A DNA stretch of 64,000 nucleotides, taken from positions 186,001 to 250,000 of the forward strand of contig WFMF01000150.1 of NCBI GenBank assembly GCA_011033025.1. The letters are read 5' to 3'. Shown here one piece after another: positions 47,701-56,900 of the stretch. Position numbers and translations under genes: made by a program. Within the stretch, counting starts at the first letter, position 1; each line of letters begins with the position of its first letter. The notes beneath the pieces were generated by a model. The model had not been told where the DNA came from and ran no database searches. It saw only the letters and a list, made by a program, of their open reading frames with translations. This stretch comes from Beroe forskalii. Taxonomy: Eukaryota > Ctenophora > Nuda > Beroida > Beroidae.

Positions 47701-48069
47701 TTTCTCGAGAAGAAATTCAACAATCTCTTGATTGGTAATTAATCCCTATCCCAATCCAATAACGCTCTCTCAGACTGTAAGTCCAATCTCAATGCAGACC
47801 TGCTCTTTATCGACACATTGAATATTTAACATAACTTTCGCGATAAAACACTGAACCGTCATCCGTCCCAGTCTCACCCTCATCAGCCCCAATCTAGCCC
47901 TAATCAGCCCATTCTAGCCCTAACTTACCGAGAATATCTCGATGAGGTCGAGTTCTCTGAATCTGAAGGGGATGTTGGTGACATGGAGTCGTTTGCTCTT
48001 GTTCGTCGGCTGGGTGGGGATGCCTGGCAGCAGGCCAGGAGCACTGATGGGGGATTGGGTCGTCGTCGT
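29763..48069 (-). CDS. RBFOX: RBFOX-type RNA-binding protein (5' exons missing)
   Basis: Visible exons in transcript order: 48069-47929, 35694-35548, 31700-31631, 31434-31302, 31038-30915, 30739-30602 and 30038-29763. Phases agree throughout (343 codons with stop). The first two and the start of the third form one RRM: RNP2 [10 protein letters not shown], then [18 protein letters not shown]1 SKGFGFVTM, and GRKIE before VNWATPRAT. This is the Fox-1 RRM, known to bind UGCAUG and steer alternative splicing in the nucleus. The C-terminal part is Ala/Gln/Pro-rich ([37 protein letters not shown]), as in the family, but diverges in sequence. The frame opens straight from a splice acceptor at 48070, so earlier exons lie further up, probably beyond the window. 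The second exon is 147 bp with phase 0 at both ends, so skipping it would remove RNP1 in frame. The final exon has a GTGAGT just before its stop, a possible alternative donor. The 12.2-kb intron inside the RRM hosts an 8.4-kb foldback element. Confidence 0.9.
30091..30120. promoter_or_regulatory. X-box-like pair with CCAAT
   Basis: GTCTCCATGGTGATTGG and GGTCACCAAGGAAAC adjoin each other in the last RBFOX intron. Both resemble X-box halves around a CCAAT box. Confidence 0.3.
33684..33723 (+). repeat. Dispersed TGACGTCA-core repeat copy
   Basis: Reads GTGATGTCATTATCATGATT, then TAAAA, then TGGTGGATTGGTGAC. Typical member of a roughly 40-bp family found from 27 to 63.5 kb. Confidence 0.7.
34115..34144. 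promoter_or_regulatory. Two adjacent X-box-like sites
   Basis: GTCTCCATAGTAAC (34115-34128) and GTCACCATGGCGAC (34131-34144) both fit the X-box pattern of GTNNCC followed by a pyrimidine-AAC or CGAC half. Confidence 0.4.
34341..34438 (-). promoter_or_regulatory. Possible intronic promoter: three CCAAT boxes and a TATA
   Basis: Read on the minus strand, CCAAT occurs at 34438-34434, 34398-34394 and 34366-34362, followed by TTATATA at 34347-34341. Two CCAATs sit in the shared word ATTGGTCGACGG (plus-strand form). Order and spacing suit a minus-strand start inside RBFOX intron 2, which could give a shorter RBFOX transcript lacking most of the RRM or an unrelated RNA. No transcript evidence. Confidence 0.3.
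34583..34623 (+). repeat. Dispersed TGACGTCA-core repeat copy
   Basis: GTGACGTCATTATCACGG, CTCAAAG, then TGGTGAATTGATCAC. Close to consensus. Confidence 0.7.
34802..34879 (-). repeat. Two tandem copies of the TGACGTCA-core repeat
   Basis: Two inverted-orientation copies lie back to back and share GTCATCACTTCACC at the tail and TATGACGTCAT / AATGACGTCAC at the head (34802-34841 and 34838-34879). It is the only place where copies overlap. Confidence 0.65.
35091..35133 (+). repeat. Dispersed TGACGTCA-core repeat copy
   Basis: GTGATAACGTCATTATCATA, CTTTAAA, then TGGTAAGTTGGTGAC; the flank GGCGGTT before and GTGTCTATTTTTGGCG after resemble flanks of other copies. Confidence 0.65.
35695..37327. 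other. RBFOX RRM intron, part proximal to exon 2
   Basis: Intron sequence between the exon at 35694 and the foldback element. It contains a diverged dispersed-repeat copy at 37264-37310 and a plus-strand Pro/Tyr-rich open frame at 36866-37162 that I do not accept as a gene. Confidence 0.5.
37332..38002 (+). repeat. Left terminal inverted repeat
   Basis: Pairs with 45053-45720. The outer part holds repeated ATTCGCC words at irregular spacing; the inner part is unique sequence ending near TTCAGATTAAACA. Divergence from the right copy is a few percent by eye with small indels. Confidence 0.85.
38003..39030. other. Element interior with a partial internal duplication
   Basis: An open frame runs 37945-38511. 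It carries a repeated segment (38284-38332 and 38375-38426, both starting with ATCAGGTCCATTG), which suggests duplicated noncoding DNA rather than a conserved protein. CGAGTACTCG near 38030 resembles the words of the array further right. Confidence 0.5.
39040..41071 (-). pseudogene. Non-LTR retrotransposon reverse transcriptase, broken
   Basis: Read on the minus strand, pieces in several frames give, in order: a pre-RT segment ([30 protein letters not shown]), RT motif A ([17 protein letters not shown], near 40250), motif B ([13 protein letters not shown], near 40090), the catalytic FADDT (near 40010), LGVTIDD, and C-terminal CIRIMFGD and LQTLGTDFF. This is a jockey/CR1-like reverse transcriptase, which copies element RNA at a nicked target. 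At least three frameshifts or stops break it, and the endonuclease end is missing: the remnant stops at 41071, where the CTCGA/CGA array begins. It cannot be functional. Confidence 0.8.
41072..44092. repeat. 3-kb array of CTCGA and CGA words
   Basis: Almost every base belongs to one of two words, CTCGA (5 bp) or CGA (3 bp), in variable order. The combination CTCGACTCGACGA (13 bp) dominates and runs perfectly for hundreds of bases near 42970-43240 and 43490-43690. Departures are few (for example AACGACT near 41090, AATCTTTTCTCG near 42208). TCGA is self-complementary, so both strands look alike and long open frames appear on both (Asp-Ser-Thr-Arg on plus, Glu-Ser-Ser-Arg on minus). These frames are products of the repeat. 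It lies between the RT remnant and the inner copy of the right end. Confidence 0.95.
44101..44500. repeat. Inner partial copy of the right terminal repeat
   Basis: Starts with CGTCGTACTATGTGATGC and continues through GCAACTT...CATCATCTGTTCAAA into GGCGAATATT words. It matches 45015-45480 in the same orientation but is more diverged and shorter. Confidence 0.75.
44503..45008. repeat. Minisatellite, unit near GATGAAGTGTCGTACCCTGA
   Basis: About twenty degenerate copies of a 20-24 bp unit, GAGATGAAGTGTCGTACCC and variants (GTAGTCT, GTACTTT). It separates the two right-end copies of the foldback element. Confidence 0.8.
45053..45720 (-). repeat. Right terminal inverted repeat
   Basis: Complement of 37332-38002. 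GGCGAATATT, GGCGAAATATTC and GGCGAATAATTA words recur along the outer 420 bp. Confidence 0.85.
45725..47925. other. RBFOX RRM intron, part next to exon 1
   Basis: AT-rich intron sequence with a cluster of TCACGTGA words at 46971-47273. No exon recognised. Confidence 0.5.
46971..47273. promoter_or_regulatory. Cluster of seven CACGTG E-boxes
   Basis: CACGTGAC or TCACGTGA occurs at about 46972, 47026, 47043, 47063, 47081, 47225 and 47267, several as the full palindrome GTCACGTGAC. Such sites suit bHLH-Zip factors (USF, MITF/TFE). They are concentrated about 0.7-1 kb inside the RBFOX intron and could be an enhancer. Confidence 0.45.
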
Positions 48070-48074
48070 CTGAA

Positions 48075-51000
48075 ATTAAGAGGTGGTAAGAAATTCTGCT
48101 GAATTGATAGGATAATCTTCAAAATTTAAATTGTCAGGGGAATGAATTAGATTTCATCGTCAAGAAGATTCAATGAAATCAGCAAAAATGGTTTCAATCA
48201 TATATGATTCCTCATTTTTTCTACCTCAACATAAATTCTACCTTAGCGTTTATTGTGTAAACATGGTAAGGAGCCTATCGTGAGCAATACAACTGTAAGT
48301 TGAGTAGGTGCAGTAGATAATAAAAGTTGCTAATTGATACTTTATCAGATTATCAATCCCCTGGGGGGTTGGCATTTAATGATAACTATGCCATAGAATG
48401 ATCACGAATACATGTTACAATGTATAGATTTAAAGTAACGTGGCAACAGAATTACTGACATCAGTTAGGTGACAGGATTGTTTCAAAAATGGTTGAAGTC
48501 TAAGATCACTTATACAATCATAAATAAGCTCATTACCGACCGTTTCAAGTTTATCTCTATGTTACAAAACTCATTGGTAAAACTGTTTTTGTTACAGTTA
48601 GTTGAGTTAGTGACCTTAGCAATGAGCATAGGCCTTTATTGAATTCCTACCATTTACCAGTAAACCTATTAGATAAAAACCGATAATCCGGTGAACATGT
48701 CTGTCTATTGTCTACATATTTCAAATTTTGGTTTAAATTGCGTGATAATTGGTCCGAACAGTTTAATCTAGGTAATTTTCATATTTTAAGAATATCATTA
48801 TATCATTAATAAGTCACTTTCCTTGGATATTTTATTATTATTTCCTGGCCCTATCACCAAGAATACTACCTTGAGGTGGTCTGACATGGGGTCTGAGAGT
48901 GAGTTTTCCTTGTTAAAGTTATCTGTGGAAGTGTCAATCATGCTCTGCTAGCGGGCATGGGGAGTTAAACATTGAATAATGGAGATAAGATAACAAGGGA
49001 GATAAGAAAATATAAAGATAAAGACACCTTCATTGTGTATGATGGTATTGGTAGTTGAGATAAGCAATTTGCGATAACAAAGTAGAGGAATAAAATGGCA
49101 AACAAAAGCAATTACGAAGGAAGTCTTTATCGTAAGATATATATTTGCAGATATTCGTAATATCATCATGATGTTGGCTAAACATTTTCCTAAAGCAGAC
49201 GCTTCAATTTGCAAGGCGCTGCTGTATCAGACAATTACATTCTCACTTAAATGAAGTACTTATATTATGTTTATATATATCATATGTATGAAAGAAATGC
49301 CAAATTTTAGGATAATTGGAGCAATTTACAGGTTCCAATTTACAGTCTCAAATCTGTCGGATCTTTTCACAGAATCGGGTTCCGGGGAAACGGTAAATGT
49401 TCGGAACTCAGCCCATCACACTATCAAATAACGATTGAGGAACAAATCGGTTGCCCATTTATACGATTTTAACCCTGACAGCCGATAAATTTCACGACGG
49501 CAAATTTACTGAAAATAATAATGATTTTATGAACAAAAGGCAGTTAAAGATCACGACATTATCAGGGAACGAAAGAGAGCATTTGATGCCGTCGAGCCGC
49601 ATCTTTTTTGCGTGGTATTTTAACTATTGAAACGGGAAAGTAATTTCTAGGGAAGAATATAATTGTAGTTATCCAAATACAAATATCGCATTAACGATCC
49701 CGGCGCCATGTCTAGACAGATTCAGTGCATGGATATATTCTAATCTTAAGCGGCCAAATTGAGACTCTTCAACATATTTTGACATGTCTTTCACGGAAGG
49801 AAATGGATGAAAAACAATCTTCGAAATTAAAGCGTCCATCAATCCATCAATGAAAATAATTTCATTTTCTGACCGTACGACTATTCACGGATGGAAAATT
49901 CTACCATCTGCCCAAAACTAGCACAATAACCTATCATTGCATTCTAATGTTTTAATTAATTGAGGTATACAGACAATAAATAACTTATTGTATCATTACA
50001 ACACAATGCAAAAGTAAAATGAGTGTATTGAGCTAAATTGCAATTATATGAACAATTGGCAAGCAAAGAGATATAATGTTATGTAAAACAATCAATAAAC
50101 AAGAAAGAGTGTTTATTGGATGCACTGAGACTGGCACTGTGCTTGTTAAATATATCACATAGTATACCACCAGATGGCATGTTCAAGAATCTAATGAAAA
50201 CAACGCGAGATAACGGTGGAATCTTATGAAAACAACGCGAAATAACGGTGGAATCTAATGAAAACAACGCGAAATAACGGTGGAATTCATGAAAGCAACG
50301 AAGATCACAAGAGTATGTGATTATAACAGTAGTCGCTAAGTAGCACAACGCCAACTGTTCATACAATTATAACAGGTATGAAGTAAAATTCTTTGAATTC
50401 CTACAGAAAATCAACTTAAAGCAATTAACTGCGTTGGCACACCTATTTAACAAAGTTGTGCATTGTGCAAGCAGGGGCTTCGTAATTTAGTTCCTTCTTG
50501 GTACACCTTCGTTTGATCAGCTTCGGAAATGGAGACTAAATCTTCAAAACTCCTAATTTTTAAACGAACTAATTTAATAATCATTAATGAGTTAACAAAT
50601 GCAGAAGGAACCAGGAGCAATGTACAGAAAGACTGCCAACAACGCATTCTTATACAACTGAACATTGCTGATTGCTGTATGACAGGGTATTGAATACCGG
50701 TAGTGGGTCCTCATTAGAAGGGAATGGGGCTTACATAAACAATCATGGAGATAGAATTCATTCCCATGACCGGATAGAAAGAGAACATGTTGCTAATAAG
50801 CTAATCAATGGGTTAGCAAATTGGAAAGCTGTCATTTCTAGAGAATGTGGTTGGAAACACAAACATTAGGGATAATCATATGCAGAAAGTTCTGGATATC
50901 TAGCTCGTCAATGTAATGAGTGTATGAGTAACAGGAATTAAACAGGAATTAAACAGGAATTAAACATAACTAGTCCAGAGAAGCGCTAACACTTCTGTTT

Positions 51001-51440
51001 GGACGAAATATACATGAATGAATTTGAATAAAGTTTCTAAAGGTCTTCTAAATCTTAAATAATTTAAAAAAAAGTATAACCAATCAATTAAATTAGCATT
51101 ACTAAACACACATACAAAATCAAAAGAGAGCAACATGTAGAAGGCAGTAAAAAAATCAGAATTACACGTCAGAAATTATGTCCCCACATAAAAATTGAGA
51201 GTTAAAACAAAAGCCATCAAATTCAAATAGAATTGTCCCCACATATTTAGTCAAATTAAGAATATTTACAAAATAGGGTATTAGGGTAAAGGAAATAATC
51301 AAATCAACATGTCAACTACATAAAGTAATACAAAGTAAAAAGGTACACGGACAGCGTGGGACCAACACTCAACACTCACTATGAGTAATGGCAATGTCAT
51401 TAGGTGCCTAATGATGGAATGAAGTTAAAAGTTTCTTTTA
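48075..51440. other. Upstream of first visible RBFOX exon, no exon seen
   Basis: Presumably RBFOX intron. It contains a 32-bp tandem repeat at 50188 and a 12-bp AACAGGAATTAA repeat at 50931-50965. I found no open frame with splice sites that extends the protein. Confidence 0.4.
50188..50300. repeat. 32-bp tandem repeat, 3.5 copies
   Basis: Unit AATCTAATGAAAACAACGCG followed by ARATAACGGTGG. Copies start at 50188, 50220, 50252 and 50284 with one or two differences each. Confidence 0.85.
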
Positions 51441-52288
51441 TTAGTAAGGGAACTATCATCAAATAACGGGGTCCTCTGTGAAAAAATTCGTTCTTAAGGT
51501 TTTGATGCTCCAATCGACTCCAATAGGTGTCTAGAGTCACCAAAAAAATTTATTCAATTTTTGGAGTTGCGGAAAACCCAGGGTGACCACGCCCTTTTTT
51601 GACCGTGGGAATTTTTGAGGAAAATCACTAGAATTTAGCTGAATGGCAACTAAGGCATGATTATACTCTAAACCTAGGTTTTTTGATACGAGAAATCCAT
51701 TGCAACCATTATCTAGACTTCAAATCGCATATTTTGGCCATAATTGGCCACGCCCAGTTTTTGTCATGGCCATTTTGGCTAAAAATCTCAAAATTTTGAC
51801 AAGACCATACCATATCATGATTATACTCTAAACCTACGTTTTTTGGTGCGAGAAATCGATTGAAGCCACTATCTAGACGTCAACTCGCATATTTTGGTCA
51901 TTTCTGACCACGCCCAGTTTTTGTCAAGGCCTTTTTGGCCAAAAATCTTGAAATTTTGATACGACCATACCATAACATGATTATACTCTAAACCTATGTT
52001 TTTTGGTACGAGAAATCGATTAAAGCCACTATCTAAGCGCCAACTCGCATATTTTGGCCACTACTTACCAGGCCCAGCTTTGTCATGGCCGTTCTGGCCA
52101 AAATCTTGAAATCTTGATAAGACCGTACCATACCATGATTATAGTCTAAGCCTATGTTTTTCGATGCGAGAAATCGATAGAAGCCCGTATCTAGACTCCA
52201 AAATCCAAATCGCATATTTAAGCAAAAATTGGTCTCGCCCGCTTTTTACAGCCATTTTGCTAAAAAATCAGGTAATTACTTAATTTGG

Positions 52289-52451
52289 GATCGTTCACAT
52301 ATTACGGAATCACATTGGGGGAGGGGGGAGGTTTCCGAATGATTACGTTTCATGTTATTGTAACAAATGCAACAACTGTAAACTTGATTACGAGGGGAGG
52401 GGGATAAAATCGGCCAAAAATTGATTACGTAGTATGACGTGAACGATCCCT
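52289..52451. mobile_element. Small inverted-repeat element nested in the foldback
   Basis: GGGATCGTTCACATATTACG at the left matches the complement of the right end (TAGTATGACGTGAACGATCCC). It is 163 bp long with G-rich GGGGGAGG runs on both sides of the centre. A MITE-like insertion; target duplication unclear. Confidence 0.65.
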
Positions 52452-52959
52452 TATAACAATTGCGATTTAGAAGGCCATAGCATAAAACATACTATAAACG
52501 ACACGATGAACTGTTAAGTCTGGCACCCAAAAGTCTGACATTGGCGAGCTTTTAAATGTCTGTTGGCTTCAATCTGTTGAATACTGGAGGTTCGTTAAGC
52601 CTTCCACCTATTCCGTTCTTAACTTTACTGCAAACTCCAAAGCCAGCCCCTCAAAAGGTCAAAGTATCAGATGAATTTGCCTTCTGGTACTTTCATCTTT
52701 TCATATGTTTCATTACGGGTGATAACTAAAAAATGGGACTTTTTTGTAACGGTCACTGCAGCCGAACTTGATTGGAAACGTTTTGAGCTCTGCCTGCATT
52801 ATAAGCCTATAGAAACCGAATACTATCGCCCTCACGTCCTCAAATTTGATATTATAAAGCATTGTTGTAAAGTGTTGATATTATTCAGGAGTTCACTTGA
52901 TATCTGATGATGCATACTCAAGTGCATCGTCAAGGTTTGTGTGAGGCCAAGTCAAGACT

Positions 52960-53990
52960 GAAGAGTGCGAGTGGTGTCAAAGGTTAATTATTGTCAAACT
53001 CAAGAGAACACTGATGCAGAGAAAAGAGTGTTGCCAAAGGTTGAGTGGTTTCAAAAAGTCAAGGGTAGAATGCTGTCAAGGAGAAATTGGGAAGACCAAT
53101 GTCAAGGAAAAGTTAGTATCAAGGTAAGAGTTTTCTCAAAGCTCCAAAGAAAGCGTGCTGTTACGAATAAATTGCTATCAAGGGAAGAGTGCTGTGAAAT
53201 GTGGAGTGTTGTCAAATGTATACTGCTGTCAAGGATACAGTGCCATCAACTTGACTGCACTCTACCCTTGACTTAATCTAAGGAAGAGTGATGTCTTGCA
53301 GTCTAGAGTAGATTTCTGTCAAGGATAGAGTGCTTCAAAGGGTAAAGTGATGTATAGTATCGAAATTCAAAGTGAATGGTGAAGTGTGGAGTGGAGTCAA
53401 GGGAAGAGTCCTGTCAAGGATAGAGTGATGTCATGGGTAAAGTGATGTCAGGACTAGTAGAGTGATGTCAAGGGTAAACTGTAAAGTGGTGTCATACCCC
53501 GTAGAGTGGTGTCTAGCGATATAGCTTGGTGTAAAGGTTGAAGTGAGCTGTGAAGGATAAAGTGCTGTCAAGGGAAAGTGCTGTCAAAAATTAAGTGCTG
53601 TAAAAGCCAAGTGTAGAATGCTATCAAAGGTTCAAGGCTAAAATGTGCGATTGAATAAGTTATTTGTCTGCAGTCAAGTAACGAAAGCTGTTATCGTGAA
53701 GTGCAGTCAAAGGTCGATTGTTGTCAAGGATAAACGGGTTGATGCCATGGGTGGGGAGGGATTCTTCCTCTATTGGCAAGGAGGGATTCTTGCCAAGGGT
53801 GGAGTGCTGTTGAGAGTAGAATTCTGTAAGCTTTCAAGAGTCAAGGATAAAGTGTGTCAGGGGTGGAGTGTACTGTAAAGTGTCAGTGATGAAGTGTTGT
53901 CAAGGGTAGAGTAAAGATGCTGCCCGGCTCTCAAGGAAAGAGTGTTGTATTGAGGAATAATGCTGTCAAGGTTGGAGTGCTACCATTAAT
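52960..53990. repeat. Degenerate minisatellite, unit near AGTGCTGTCAAGGATAG
   Basis: Dozens of irregular copies of GTCAAGG(G/A)(T/A)AGAGTG(C/A)TG over 1 kb, unit about 20 bp, diverged and interrupted. It forms the core of the second foldback element. Confidence 0.75.
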
Positions 53991-56900
53991 TAAGTGTTCC
54001 CAAAATTGGCATTAGAAAAATTGGGTCAATACTGGTCTGGATACTGGTTTCAATGGATGTTTCTTGTTAACAAACCCATCGAAGACATGGGCCTGGAGTA
54101 TAGTATAATCATGGTATAATGTTATTGCCTCGAATCAAAACGTATAGGTAATCATGGTATAATCATGGTATGGTATGGTCTTATCAAATTTTCGAGATTT
54201 TTGGCCAAAACAATCAGGACAAAAACTGGGCGTGGTCAGTAATGGCGAAAATATGCGAGTTGACGCTTAGATAGTGGCTTTAATCGATTTCTCGAATCAA
54301 AAAACATAGGTTTAAAGTATAATCATGTTATGGTACGGTCATATCAAAATTTCGAGATTTTTGGCCAAAACGGCAATGACAAAAACTGGGCGTGGTCAGA
54401 AATGGCCAAAATATGCAAGTTGACGTCTAGATAGTGACTTTAATCGATTTCTCGTACCAAAAAACGTAGGTTTAGAGTATAATCATGATATGGTATGGTC
54501 TTATCAAAATTTTGAGATTTTTAGCCAAAATGGCCATGAAAGAAACTGGGCGTGGCCAATTATGGCCAAAATATGCGATTTGACGTCTAGAAAATGGTTG
54601 CAATCGATTTCTCGTACCAAAAAAAGTAGGTTTAGAGTATAATCATGTCTTAGTTGCCATTCAGCTAAATTCTAGTGATTTCCTCAAAAATTCCCACGGT
54701 CAAAAAAGGGCGTGGTCACCCTGGGTTTTCCGCAACTCCAAAAATTGAATAAATTTTTTTGGTGACTCTAGACACCTATTTGAGTCGATTGGAGCATCAA
54801 AACCTTAAGAACGAATTTTTTCACAGGTATGCCACACAGTTCCCTTACTATATAGTTTTATCCAACAAATAAGAGAAAAGATTTTCAGCTTGCTGACTCA
54901 CAATCAAAAAATCAAAAAGACTGAAAATAAAACAGGAAAGCATTAAAATATCCTCTTTCAAAAGCTCATATATTATATACCTAGCAGCTCGCGTATACTT
55001 TGAATGGAAAACGAAAAGAAAGCTCTGAGAAAGCGGACGTTTACTAACTAATAACTTAATGACATGTGTTTATCATAATAATAATAATCATATCTCTCCA
55101 GACATGGTCTCAAAGGATACACTCCAGGTCTGTACAGCAGTTGTAGACAGCTGGAAGTGACGTCATGGTTATGTTCTAGAATGGAGATTTGATGACGAAT
55201 TACCTCAAATTCTTCGTGGAAGGTAGTTTTATTATATCCAGTCCTTTATGAAATAAACTGCATTTATCTTTGACTTCTTATCTTGAGAAGTGGATGAGAA
55301 GTGGGCGAGACACAGTAATTGATGGAATGTAATTAATATATGACCGGAGGTTCTGCCAAACGTCATGGCACATAATGCCCAATTTTAGACATTGTGATGT
55401 CCTATTTCAGGGATTGAGGACAATTCTTACGTTTCCGTAGTAATTCTTTGAGTTTTTGTCATATATTTCAGATGTTATGTCGTACTTCAGATTTAAGAAT
55501 TTTAGGTATGTCCTACATCAAACGGTACGTTCCATGTTACAGCTTATTTGTCCTAGATTTCAAACTCATTTCAAAGTTTGTTGTTTGAGACTTAAACGAA
55601 GTATTCATGGGCATATGCCGTCCTGAAAGGACATCGGAAAATGGTTAAATTTGACGTACAACGTTCTTAGAAAATAGATAAAACTGGATTGAGATAAAAA
55701 CGCATACAGAAGAGGAATCAAGACATAGAAAGAAAACAAAAAAGCATAAATAACACAAATATGATGCCAACAAAACGACCCTAACCAGGCAGCAAACTTA
55801 TAAAATGACTCTTGCCACCACATCGGCAAACTTAAAGTGTTGTGTACTAAAGTCCTTTTCTTGATCTTCCAGTCTACTACACACTACCACCATCACACTC
55901 ATCACACAGTATATGCTAAAACATGTGGCGTAGTGCAAACAGGAAAAGTAGACGACTTGAGCTGATGTCACTATCAGGCTTAAAGAATGGTGAATGAACT
56001 GGTGGTATTCATATTATATCCTTTTCATTCTCTGGGATGTGTTATATGGACTAGGGTACACCAGGCCTAATGACACATAAACACACATCAAACACCTCCA
56101 CAAATATCCGTATAATAGACAACCCATCACGTCACCAACTCACCACTCAAATCCCTGATGATGACCTCACTACCCACCATGTTTTATATAACCCTTGGCG
56201 ACCTTCAGGCCTGTAAACGGTAGTGGGAACTCGCTCCTTAGCTCCCGGTATAAAGATAATGTGATAAACGGCCATCTTTCAGTTCTCCTGACTTTGGAGT
56301 TCCAGGTCACATCACCCCAGATATATATCCGAAGTAGGTATATGTAGGGGTACATGATAGCCATTAACCAGTAACCATGGTAAAGAGGTGGTTGAGGGTG
56401 AGGGCATATCCAAAGTTCTAAGTTACTTGATATGGTGCGTTGCTGGTGTCAAACTGAGCTGTTTTTCTGAACGGTGGGTTTCGGAAATAAGTTCAATTTT
56501 TGTGAGATGTACGCGACTTCTTCTTCTTGCGCATGACAACATTAGGTAAAAAAGCATCGAATTTATTAATTTCAAGCTAGTCTCCACCTTTTATATTTTG
56601 CCAAAGCCTAATAATCAGCACTATGGTGGTCTTGCTTTACGATCATTCCCGGAAGTTATTAAACTCATCAACATCATGGATTAAATAGGAGGACCCTCTA
56701 GCCTCCCCTTTAAAGGTTCAAAGCTTTAATTTCTACCCGTATTCCGGGAGTCTTGAGAGACGATTCAGGGGTCCGGTCAAGCTATAAAATGGTTAAATGA
56801 TACTCAAAACTCATGAATGCATCGAGAGAAGTTTTCTTGTTAGATTCAATAAGATTATGTAAGATAAATTCCCAACGAGGCAAAAATCTTTAATAAAGCT

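Larger units (their letters stand above)
51442..54850. mobile_element. 3.4-kb foldback element with tandem-repeat ends
   Basis: The ends are inverted copies beginning TAGTAAGGGAACT and extend about 830 bp inward (to about 52280 and from about 54020). After a 200-bp outer part, each end consists of about four head-to-tail units of roughly 160 bp: ATGATTATACTCTAAACCTA, a GAGAAATCGATT word, CGCATATTTTGG, CCACGCCCAGTTTTTGTC. TAT flanks both ends, possibly a 3-bp duplication. The interior holds a smaller hairpin element, about 450 bp of unassigned sequence and a minisatellite. No transposase is visible. The overall form, long ends made of tandem units, is that of foldback elements. Confidence 0.85.

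Noticed and set aside
52671..52907. 78-codon frame in the interior of the second foldback element
   Set aside because: No start context or motif and no partner exon; too short to support a transposase or host gene.
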